DNA from: Saccoglossus kowalevskii | Lineage: Eukaryota > Hemichordata > Enteropneusta > Harrimaniidae | Reading direction: 5' to 3' | Assembly (NCBI RefSeq): GCF_000003605.2 | Contig: NW_003134349.1 | Span: 300,970-348,751 of the forward strand | DNA: 47,782 bases | In this document: in pieces, positions 36,391 through 46,655 of the stretch | Layout: each line of letters starts with the position of its first letter | Numbering within the stretch: the first letter of the stretch is position 1 | Notes under the pieces: generated by a model | Seen by the model: only the letters and a program-made list of their open reading frames with translations | Database searches by the model: none | Told to the model about the DNA's origin: nothing | Translations under genes and position numbers: made by a program

Positions 36391-36588
36391 TTATAATGCC
36401 AAATGTATGTAGTTCGATATCGACATTCCAAGTTTTCTAATCAAAACTTTTAGTGTGAACATAGCCTTTCTACTTTGTGCTACGTGGTTTTTTACACCGA
36501 GATATTTATACGGGAGAGCAAACTCAGTTGTTTTGCCATCATAAACTAATAAAGAACCACAACAAGCTGCTTTGCACCAAAAATACAT
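36391..36588 (-). mobile_element. Second LINE reverse transcriptase relic
   Basis: A minus-strand frame contains LLVYDGKTTEFALPYKYLGV followed by AQSRKAMFTLKVLIRKLGM. This matches the segment downstream of the catalytic site in LINE reverse transcriptases (YNGK.........YKYLG, then .A..ARKAMF.LK). The first LINE piece has the corresponding YNYLGI and AARAMYALK. Relative to intact elements, the residues between YLG and the AR(K/A)A block are shortened, so the copy has an internal deletion. Stops bound it on both sides. It is a small dead relic. Confidence 0.65.
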
Positions 36589-37204
36589 AAGATGAGGCTA
36601 TGCAAATGGTGAGATATGTGATGAAATCTCACACAAATTAGAGAATTCACTCAAATTGCGGGATGATCACAAAATTGCAATATATTTATGGAAATACTAA
36701 GGCAGATAATAATTTTAAATAAAATTGGTTTGTATTCGTCTAAAAGCGTTTTTGTGTTTTCAAATCTGGAAGTCCGTCCCTCAGAAATGCGGCGATAATC
36801 TTACGCGATCGAACCTTTCGTAGAGCGCACTGCGAGAATACGTTCCATTGACGCGCGCAAGAATTGTGCAAAGGATAAGCTCTCTATTGCATGCCACCAT
36901 ACATTATAAATTTATTTAACCCAGAATACAAAAACGATTTTTTTTTTCACAAAATAATTCACTATGAACATTACAATATTCAAATTAAAAAAGACTGTGA
37001 GCACCACCACACCCGTGTGCTCAGCTAAGTGGCAGCATTGACTGGAACCATTGGGGTGCTCACATACGAACAATGGTTACTATATATTAGTCACAAAACG
37101 GGCAGACATATACGTTTTACTTGGTAAAATAACCATAGCTAGTAATATTGAATAGCATCGACAATGTATAATGTAAACCCTGCTTATTTTGTTTGTTAGC
37201 TATT
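36589..37204. other. Noncoding stretch
   Basis: There is a short CpG-richer patch around 36780-36860 (for example TTGACGCGCGCAAG). Otherwise it is AT-rich with no gene seen. Confidence 0.5.
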
Positions 37205-37375
37205 ATAAATTAAACCAGTGCGCATGCGTATTAGAGAATTTCAATATTTCATAGAACGAATATTTATATGTGTGCGACGGGAAACGATAAATCATATTCC
37301 AATCTGCACTATGTAGTATTAGAAATATATTATTAATAAATGCATGTTCTCGTCCATATTGCATCTTTAAACAAT
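37205..37375 (+). repeat. Dispersed repeat family F, copy 4
   Basis: Matches copies 1 and 2 from the right arm of the internal hairpin onward: CCAGTGCGCATGCGTATTAG, GAACGAATATTTA, ACGATAAATCATATTCCAAT and CATGTTCTCGTCCATATTGC. The left arm is missing or too diverged to see, so the copy looks 5'-truncated. Confidence 0.7.
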
Positions 37376-39281
37376 TCTATAACAGAACTGGCATGAGCGG
37401 GGCTTCGGTATTTGGTATGCGCATCCGACCGGCTTCTCAGTTTTACTAAATGCACCTATTAATATCACTAGACCCGCTTTCAATACAAAATCAGATGGTG
37501 AATAACATTGCCAATACTACCTAGAATGTTTAAAGGACGTCCACTGGCGCTTTATCGTCTGAGTTGTCAGCACTTTTGATTCGTCTCTCTTGACGTACTT
37601 GCTGTTTCGCTTTGAAATTGCAGTTCTAGAAATTAATCCGTTCGAAATGTTATCATAGTCTTTAATATGCCATCAAAATGCATAAAACTGATCATTCATG
37701 TCGTTAAAATATCTTCTATTTAAATCAAATACCTTTCATAGCGTATTTAGTATATGGTGGCACCACTCACTTAGGTGAGCAATGTGCGGAGGTTCTCGGG
37801 GAAACTTGCTTCCTTCGATGAAGAATACCATATTCGTATGACAGCGTTAAATTACGTCATTATTATGATTTTGAGGTTGGACCCGTAAGAAGTGAGATGC
37901 ACCAATGTAGTAACAGCTTTATAAATATGTCAGGTTACACACGTTGTAGCGTTAAACCTTTAAACAGGATCGTAAACAGGAGTTATATCACGTTTAACGT
38001 TCACTTGTTTCGACTTAGATGTAGATTAAAAATATCGTTCATAGTGTGTTGTTGTCATCACTTACAGTGAGTCCTCACTAATGATGTTTGGAGTTGTATG
38101 AAGTGTTCCGATTTGAATAGGTTCAACGCTAATGACCAATGAATCATAAAAGCGGATCAACGTGGAATATAAAATCGACTTAATAAAAACAAACTTAGCC
38201 TCATTCACTACATGAAAAAAAACAGATAATGTACATGTGCCAAGTGTATGCCCTTGGGGCACTGCATCTCATGAGAGCCGTTGAAAGACGATAATTCTTA
38301 AGAAAGCTTAACTTCAATATTAAAAATAAGTGCAAATTGACAATTTGTAAAACGGAGCGTTTTCCCAACTCACGTTAATTGCTTGAACATTGAAATCTTC
38401 TCTCGTGGGAAGGTATGTATTGCGAGACTCGGAAATTGGTCTGTCAGCACATTCACAGAGAAGTCAGAAGTACAAAAGCGAAAAGTGTTCTTATTTCTCC
38501 CCCAGGGAAATAAACTGTAACTAGTGATGGTATATTTGGTTATCTGTATTTTGTATTAGATGTGGATACAATGATGTGATAGATGGAGGTCATATTCCAC
38601 GACAAACTCGTTTGTTTTATGATTATGCTAATTTACTGATTATTGTCTACACTTGTTGTGTGTATGTAAGACATTCTGTGACTGCGGTGCTTAGTGTTAT
38701 GTATGCGTGTATCAAACAATATCCTTACGTTTGATATAAACTGATCTAAGCATTTTACGCACGTCTTTAAGATGGTACAATAGCTTTTAAAAATCATTAC
38801 ATAGTTCAGATACTATTCTGTACTCTCGAGATGCATAGACCTTTAATGTATTTCTAAATTGATATCGTGGTGTGCGAGACCTGACTTCTATTTTTTTGTT
38901 ATTCGTAGTTTCTGATATTGTTTGATAAATTCAGGTGTGGTTGTTTGTATTCTAAAGCAAAATGTAACAAGAAATAGAACGCCATTTTGAATAAAGAACA
39001 ATTATTAAAAAGACGAATAATCTCAGCAAATGCAATATTTCATAATAAGGTGTCGATTTGAAGGGTATTTAAGCTTCTTCAATATCATAATAGTTATACT
39101 TTAATGTTCGTATTTACAATATGTCTTCGTTCAATAGATACAAGGCGGTTTTTACAAAACAGAAAGTTTGCACTCGATTATACGCAATCGTGAATATTAT
39201 ATTTAAAAACCGCTGGATGTATCGAACTAATGCTTACACAGATATAAAAACGTAGCCCCGCCTACAAATTCTTAAATACAT

Positions 39282-39312
<31 letters not shown>

Positions 39313-41401
39313 CGCGCAATTTCAATAAAATCTGAATACAATGTCCATGATAATTCAGTAATAACCGTACTAATGATGTTATTCCTGTGACACAATAAAA
39401 TGTAACGGCTGCGTTTTGACATTCGAATCGCCCGATAGAATATGCAAATGAACGTTCTGGTGACCAACTTGCGATGATGATCCTGACTGCATTGTGTGTC
39501 ACAGCTTGTGGTTCAGTCACTGTATATACTGTGTTCATTAGCTGGTTAGCCTAAACTATCAGTGGCACAATATCATTCAGGTACTGAAGAGAGATGAAAT
39601 ATATACAATATTTTGCTTATAAAGAGATGAAATATGGAGTTGCTGCATTGATTTTTTTAAATAGTAATAAAACCATGCATGACTAATGTTTTCTCTGCAA
39701 ATAAGAGTAACTTTTTTTGCTTATTTGCATACATCCGATTTTTTTCTGTTAATTGTAGCTCACACGATCACATGATTTGGCAAAAACACTAGTTTTTTGC
39801 AAACATTTCACATGCAACCATGATGATTTCAAAACACTACACTATTAATCAATCTATGAATACTGCCATGCTTGATGAATGAATAATAAGTACAATAGAG
39901 CAGTGGTTTTTACAGCAGTCCATAATAACTACACACATCAGGTTAAAGAGCTGTCATTTGAGATGTGATTTCTACCATCAATGTCAAGACTTTATGTATA
40001 ACTGCCATGCTTTCTGTCATTCAATTTTCACATCACTCACAGAAGGTTACTGGTATTTAATCAAGTACAATATCCCATGCGTCACACGCACAATATTCAG
40101 AGTACTGTATGCATAGCACTGTGTATTCAACTGACACAATCTGTATCAGGTGGGAAGATTTTAATTGGGTTTGACCTTCATTAACCTATGTTAGGGTAGG
40201 GATGATTCTCGACAAACGTTACACAGCTGTTGTTTCATGTCTACAAAGCATTTACACTTTAACACCATGCAAAGTATCGAGAAAGTATGTTGACTTCTTC
40301 TTGCAATATCTTTGAAGCTAGCTTCAGTCAATAGGCTACACCATTTGTAATCGATGCTCCTTTAAAGTTGTTGTCGCCCAGGTACATTACTGTAAAGTTT
40401 CAACAACTTGACCGCTAGGTTACTGTAATGTGTTCATTCTTATAAGGTTACATAATGAGCGTTGAAATAGTAGGAAATGAAAAGAAATGAAATAAAATGT
40501 AATATCAAATGACAAAGAACAATTAGTTATAGCATGACGTGCTCCACTCTGTCAGTTTCGATGACAAAAAAACTAACAATTAATTATTAATCATGTTCTT
40601 CAATAATTACTATATGTACTGTGTTAATATTAATATATTTTAATTACACTAAGTAATACGGTACCTCGTGCTTGTGTTGTTTTTTGTGACTTTGGATTTA
40701 ATGAAACTTTATTATTTTGAGAACAAAATGACTGCTTCGTTTTATTTATATCTAAAACATTTGATTTTGCGATTGTTAATTATATACCCAACACGAAATA
40801 CTTTGTGAATCGTGTGATTCATTTAAATTTTGTGATTAAATGAATCGCTATCTGAGAACAAAATATACTAGACACAATTTTGGCGGGAAAAGTAAATTGT
40901 ACTTCTGCCATTTGTTGCGGACAGAAATGATTTGTATTAAACGATTAAAACAACATATTAATGTATTGCCCTATCCAAAATACATTCTTGGGGAGCATAT
41001 TAATAATTCATAATTCTAATTTTCACCAGTATAAATGTCTAAATTTTTAACTCATGTTTTGAAAATATTATTAAATAATGGTGACGCCAAAATTAAAATT
41101 GGTTGATATTTTATAGTGATTGATACGATTTAGAAACTTTAATTTCATTTCATTTCAAAATGTGTTAACACCAAATATTTATCGCATATGCATGAGAAAC
41201 GCTTTTCATAAATGCCTGAAAATTATTTTTTGAAATACATGATATATTTTCTTATTTTAACATATAAAACCCACGCGATAATTTTCCTGTGTGTCGATTA
41301 TTTTTTCTCAATGATAGAAATGTTTGTTTGCGGGATATTTTGACCACTTGTCACCTCCACATTACACATATTCTGGCAGTATCAATATTGAGAGTGTTTG
41401 A
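37376..41401. other. Noncoding stretch, about 4 kb
   Basis: No gene is recognised on either strand. It contains the (AT)14 run at 39285-39312. The part 39550-40450 has fewer CpG than its surroundings and holds a short repeated word (ACTGCCATGCTT at about 39863 and 40001), but I could not define an element. Confidence 0.5.
39285..39312. repeat. (AT)14 microsatellite
   Basis: A perfect run of 28 alternating A and T bases. Confidence 0.95.
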
Positions 41402-41593
41402 TATATAAGGGAAGTGTGTATAGGACGGGTGCGTTAATTATGGACAGCGCCACTCAACTATGATGTGCAAATATTTTGTATAAACAGTACGCAGTGTGTT
41501 AGTACTTAAATCAGTCAGTTCACTGCCTTGGGTTATCTTGAACAAGAACACTAATTAGTTTCCGGAGGGACGTCGCCCATTTTTTTTCTAGTG
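41402..41593 (+). promoter_or_regulatory. Possible TATA promoter and noncoding first exon
   Basis: TATATAAG at 41402-41409 is followed by a GC-richer stretch that ends at a consensus-like donor, AGTG|GTGAGT (41594-41599). The arrangement would fit a TATA promoter and a 5' untranslated exon of about 160 bp. No downstream coding exon was found, so this is weak and may be chance. Confidence 0.15.
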
Positions 41594-41599
41594 GTGAGT

Positions 41600-44500
41600 G
41601 GAATCCGAGTCAATAAACCATGTTTACTGAGGGTTTGTTAGGTCACAAGAATTCAAAGCACATGTATGTTGCTTCGACTCACGCCTTTAATTTTCTGAAT
41701 TTCATCCCTTTGTCCTCATCATGGAGATTCATCTGGACCCCCTAACTCTGTAGTATAAGCTGAAGTAATTTCTCCTCAAAATACCAAACGCGCAGTATTA
41801 TGTTTGGAAGAATATCTATCAGTCCTGTACTGCTCCCTTCCTCAGAAACAATGTCTATTGATATTTAACAACACGTTAGCATTGTCGCTGTGCTGAACTG
41901 ACGGTCTTGTCCAATGACATATACTTTTGTTAAAAAGTTGTTACGATCATTTTATAATATACGACAACTCTGGCACATGTGTGATATGCAAAATAGTATG
42001 TGAATATAGTATGTTTATTTTTAGACACTCGACATTATAGCTTCAAAAATCGATATTCGATTGGTTTGTAACTTACAGATATCCCTAATCTGTTCCCCCC
42101 CAGAAAACTTTCGATGGATGTGGATAATTTAAATCAAACAATACAGTAAACGTGATAAATAATTATGTAGTGCGTTATTTAAAAAAACACCATGAAAGCC
42201 ACGCTAGATTTTTGTATCACAGTGATGATTAATACAAACTTGCATCGGTTAAAATTTACAATAACACCAGTTATCACACTAAAAGCATTTCATAAATAAA
42301 ACGAAAAATGCGACAAGCTAAAATATACAACTGTCTAAATATAAAACGTCTGTTTTCTTTAATATCTCCGTGTACACATTATCTAGTCAATAAACCCGAT
42401 GATCGATGAAATACAACTTGCAAAGTAACTTCTTTGTAAACTTTGTAAACTAAACGACTCGGCAATGATTGTAAAAAAACTACTAAACAATGCACGCAGT
42501 GAGTGAAATATACACGTTATGTTTGCGATAACGTGTAATTGTTATGTTGTCAATTCAAATAAATTCAAATGTCCACGCGGACTGCAGCAAGTTGGCAGTC
42601 AACGCCGTATTTATTTTCGTATCTTTGCGATAAGTGTTCTTCGTCGAAGTGCACTTAGGGTTGTAAAAGGCATTATTATGCTAGATGTACTGAGATTTTT
42701 TAAATTCAAAACGTGTTTTATATGTTGCAATCTCCGTATTCAAACTCGGTGACAATGTTAGACGCGAAAGATGTCAGTCATGTTTTACAAACGTAACCAG
42801 CCCGTTAGTTCAGCTGTTTGGTAATCCAGGCGATCGGATGAGTTGTAAATCTGCCAATCCAAATTAATCGGATCATTTTGCAAAACATGTTTACTATTAA
42901 GGGACAGACTATCAGGACGAGGCGGAGGTGTACAGCTCATATATGATCCCCATGTCGCTCACTTGCAGGGGTGGATTTCATTTAGTTGCCAGGAACTTCT
43001 TTCAAGCGACGACTGTTGGTGGCGTGAAATTTCATTTTCTCGGCATGCATCACGTCACTGGGTCGGCTTTCCGTTTTGAATCGAACTTGAATAAATTCTC
43101 CTCATTGCCAGCGGCGTTATCAACAAACAAACTGCGCATGGTGTCTCCAATTTATAGACGTTTTTGTTTCACAGACGGAAACTATATTGTTATGTGCGGC
43201 TTATTCTCCTAAATAAGATCCTAGTTTGGACTACAAATTAAAAGTAACGATGTCTCTGGGAGCGTATGCGTCTTTTCTGACAGTGAGAAAAACAACAACT
43301 TGATTTTGTAATTCGCCGTTCATATATTACCTAAAAAAATCGTCAAATAGAATTTGTCAGTGTTTTTCAACATAACAAAATAATACTATTTTAAGATTTG
43401 AATTAACGATATCACCAGTTATCATTTTTCACCACTTAATCACTTCTTACCATAAATTCTGGGTAAGTATACATTTGTAGAACAAATAATTTTTTTGTTT
43501 TTGTTTTTTATATATATCACAAAGTACAGTTGGTGTTATCAGTTTTCTCTATGTAATAAAGTAATTGATTATTACAAAGTCCATTATTTCAAATTTTATA
43601 TTGCAATTCATTCAGTTAAGAGAAATCACATTTTACGTTGACCTATTTTAAATATTTGTCTCTTAATAACTTAATTGTCCTGGGTTTAATGTTATTTTGC
43701 GCATATTTTTTCGTTACTTTTATGGCTGTTCTGCGCATATTGATATTGTAAGATAACGTGGAATGGCCGATAGAAACTCATTCAACGTAATCGGTTTAAA
43801 CCTGACTTATATACACCTCACAGAGTTAGAGGCTTAGACGAAATACGATTACTATCTCTGTCAAGCAAATGGTCCATATACTGAAGCTACCGCCAGAAAA
43901 GCTGCTTCATAAAAACCGATTTACCATCACAAAGGGTTACAAAAATAGTCAAGTTGGACTAATCGAGTCTGTGACCCAGTTACGAATAAATGTCCTTATC
44001 AGGCAAAACAGGAAAATTATTAACATATATATGAACCAATACATTACAGTAATAACGTAATATTACGAAATAAATAAATATATATATCAGCTTATGAAGC
44101 GAATAGTGATATAAATAATTTAACTATTAGTGTAATAGCCAAAATAATTTGTAAAAAGGTATAAAAAGTGGATAAAAAATACAAATGAAAAGTCGATTGA
44201 ATGAAATGGGCGTGGAATACAAGAATGTATATAATCTTCGAACTTATCTTTTGAAGAAATGTTATTTTTATTAATTAACCTTAAAAAGAAGGTCTATTTG
44301 TAAGAAACTTGTTAAAATTTAACAAGAACTCAATTAAGGGGATATATAATCTGTGTTCACTGAGTGACAGTTGGATTAAGTGTAAGGAATTTGATCAAGA
44401 TAGTTATTAATATTATATGCAAAATTTGAATGCATTGTTTGTTCCAAATAATTTACTGTGAAAGGTTTTCATTTACAAATTGTCATACCATCATGATGTC

Positions 44501-44840
44501 TTTATAAATGAATGATATGTTAAAACTTTCAATATCATAATTAATAGCATAAAAGATCAGTTCACCTCCAGCAGATCTTAAATAATACCTGAAAAAGTTT
44601 CCAATTCCAGTCGGAACCATACTAAAGCCGTTTTATCCACACAGGCCTATTTTCTTTGATCACTGTATCTAATTCACAACCACCATTGCATATCTACTCA
44701 ACTGTGACGTTTCCTTTCACAATATGACAATCATTCTTCCGTATGAAATGGAGAACAGTGTCAATTTGTAACGGCCATTGCCAAAATATGCACACTAAAA
44801 GCATAGCATATACACTATATACAGACGTTGTATATTTAAA
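41600..44840. other. Noncoding stretch with uncertain small frames
   Basis: Plus-strand frames at 42519-42752 and 42928-43212 lie in slightly GC-richer DNA but match nothing I know. On the minus strand near 43140 there is a 29-codon frame with a good start context (GACACCATGC) encoding MRSLFVDNAAGNEEN and then LFKFDSKRKADPVT. It has no homologue I recognise. I do not call a gene. Confidence 0.35.
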
Positions 44841-44854
44841 CCACTTGCAAGTGG
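44841..44854. promoter_or_regulatory. 14-bp perfect palindrome CCACTTGCAAGTGG
   Basis: The sequence is its own reverse complement. It has two inverted CACTTG/CAAGTG cores, the core recognised by NK2-class homeodomains, and follows TATATTTAAA at 44831-44840. It lies seven bases before the ATG of the frame at 44861, in a promoter-like arrangement. Function is inference. Confidence 0.3.
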
Positions 44855-44860
44855 AAAAAG

Positions 44861-45124
44861 ATGGCCGCGATGATGGATCCGGGTCTCCAGAGGGCGTCAT
44901 CTGTTGAAATCCAATTTAACAAGCGAACCTCGGGGATTACGGTACAGGTGTCCTGGGCGAAATGTCAAATACGTTCCCATCTTGAGAAGCTAAGCCACTC
45001 TCTGATGGCCTCACTGGTGATTGTAGGTGTCATTTCCCATAATAATGTGCGTCATGGGTCATACTTGTTTAAGGTCTCCACCGAGTGGCCGATTTCAAGA
45101 AAATGGCGACTACTCGACACTTAG
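44861..45124 (+). CDS. Uncertain ORF, possible first exon
   Basis: An 87-codon frame starts at AAAAAGATGGCC, which also matches the YY1-type AANATGGC word often found at animal start codons. The first part reads MAAMMDPGLQRASSVEIQF. The stretch is GC-richer than its surroundings. I recognise no domain. A possible donor (GTACAG|GTGTCC) lies about 30 codons in. It could be a real 5' exon of an unknown plus-strand gene or a chance frame in a repeat. Confidence 0.18.
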   Translation: MAAMMDPGLQRASSVEIQFNKRTSGITVQVSWAKCQIRSHLEKLSHSLMASLVIVGVISHNNVRHGSYLFKVSTEWPISRKWRLLDT

Positions 45125-45329
45125 TTTTTCACGTCGCATTTTGCGTGATATTGGCACTGTGTGCGGTCATTCCGCCTAGGCATTTGTGTCTGAATGTGGT
45201 TTTATTTTACCAAAAAATGTTCAAAATCACAGCTTTACTAAAATGCTTCGGTACAGTATAACTAAAAATTGATACAATAATTTTTATTTTTTTTCAGAGT
45301 CAATATCAGCTAACGTACTAGTTGAATAA
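45103..45329 (+). CDS. Uncertain small secreted-peptide candidate
   Basis: A frame with strong context (AAAATGG) starts MATTRHLVFHVAFCVILAL, which looks like a signal peptide: a basic start, a hydrophobic core and a cleavage region near AVIPP. It runs 52 codons to a stop at 45261. Alternatively a 47-base AT-rich intron could be removed (GTACAG at 45251, TTTTTTTTCAG ending at 45297), giving a 60-codon product that ends at 45329. No homologue is known to me. It overlaps the end of the frame at 44861 in another phase, so at most one is likely real. Confidence 0.13.
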
Positions 45330-45564
45330 TTTGCAAGTCAAATCAGTTTGATTACCTCTTGATCAGTTAAAATACCCTTAATCTTTAAAACCTTGTGAAC
45401 AGCTGATTTCCATACTAAGGATAAAAAAGGATGAAGCTAAGGGGTCTGCTTGCCTAACTCCACCAGAAACGTCAATGAACTCGGATGCAAACCAACTATA
45501 ATTAGTGTACATGTTTGAAGTTCATCTGATGAATGAGCGGTCAAAACCAAATTAGTAAAGACAT

Positions 45565-45730
45565 TTAAAGCGGAAGTGTCGTCACCTGCGCACGCGCGGA
45601 AATTGAGTCCCAAGCGACGATAACAACACACGCTAAGAACGCTAAGACTCATGGGTAAACGCTCGTTTGTAAACAATGACACGTTATGGCCACCTGACGC
45701 ATGCGTAGATGACGACGATGACTTTGTATA
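45565..45730 (-). mobile_element. TTAA-ended MITE, copy E (subfamily 2, inverted)
   Basis: The left edge reads TTAAAGCGGAAGTGTCGTCA, and the right edge, on the other strand, has AAAGTCATCGTCGTCATC. Read on the minus strand it matches copy D through GTTTACAAACGAGCGTTTAC, CCATGAGTCTTAGCGTT and GTTATCGTCGCTTGGGACTC. The terminal inverted repeats extend about 30 bp. The frames within it are artefacts. Confidence 0.8.
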
Positions 45731-46379
45731 TTCAAATACTTTCTCAGAAAAAGTATCCTACCTGATTTATTACGTTTTTAATAAAGTTCATGATATCAGC
45801 AATAGTACGAATGCAATAGTATGAATACGTTTTGAATTATATGGAAAAATATCCGTTTTCAAAATCAAATCACGTACATAGTCTGATCGTTTACCAGTGT
45901 CACTTACGATATGATAATCTGCAGAGTTGTCATAACAATTTTATATACGCATCTTCTAGATACAATTTGAAAACAAACCAGCGTGAAGATTTCGATAGTT
46001 TGTTTCATGCCTACACGTTAACACACAACCGTGTCATGAATTAGTTTTTGCGTATCTGTTAATCTTAATTAGCTGAATGGCTGCGTTATGTCTGTCATCG
46101 TTTAGGCAGGTGAGGTTTTGGACGGAACTTGGCTCAGTGATTTGGAACTAATTACGAGATAACCGTCGCTATTCTGACTACTATATTTCTGACAGTTGGT
46201 ATCCGTAGTTATTAATGTAGTGAACGATTAATCAAAAGATATGACGTATTCAGTACTTAGTGTAATTGGCTTTATGATTGAAGGTTACGCCCTAGAGTCT
46301 TTTTACTGTCTTGTAATTGGTTAGAGTTTTGAAAATGAATAAAGAGAGTTTGAGTTGGTCTTGATGAGTACACCACGAG
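45731..46379. other. Noncoding stretch
   Basis: No recognised gene. A very short plus-strand start, ATGGCTGCGTTATGTCTG at 46077, runs 11 codons to a good donor (GCAG|GTGAGG at 46110), which could be a first coding exon, but no partner exon was found. Confidence 0.35.
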
Positions 46380-46655
46380 AGACGCAGTAGAGAGTCCAGT
46401 CTTGGGCGAGTCTTGGGTCAGCCTTGCGATAGTCTTGGGGACTTTTCCCCAGGGCGCTGTGTCTTATAGAGTGCTTGACTGATCGACTAAGACGAGAGCT
46501 GAAACGTATTTCGTTGTGTGTGTCTTATTTGACTGTAGAGCTTAAGTGACTTTCCCGATCCCGCACCTCAAGGGAACGAGACATAGAGACGAGACGAGAT
46601 TCCCCCTGACACGTGTGGAGAACCCCAGAGTAGAAGAAAATTCCCCCCTGATACA
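46380..46655 (+). repeat. GC-richer block with AGTCTTGGG direct repeats, LTR-like
   Basis: AGTCTTGGG occurs three times within about 45 bases (46415-46460), and ATTCCCCCTGACAC / ATTCCCCCCTGATAC is a second repeated pair near the right end. An AATAAAG word lies just before (about 46338). A polyadenylation word followed by GC-richer sequence and a TACA end is seen in long terminal repeats, but I found no convincing start, target duplication or primer-binding site. It could instead be a 5' untranslated region. Confidence 0.2.

Noticed and set aside
37531-37665. TTAAAGGACGTCC ... CTTTAA as another TTAA MITE copy
   Set aside because: Beyond the first few bases the ends are not inverted repeats and the interior does not match the family.
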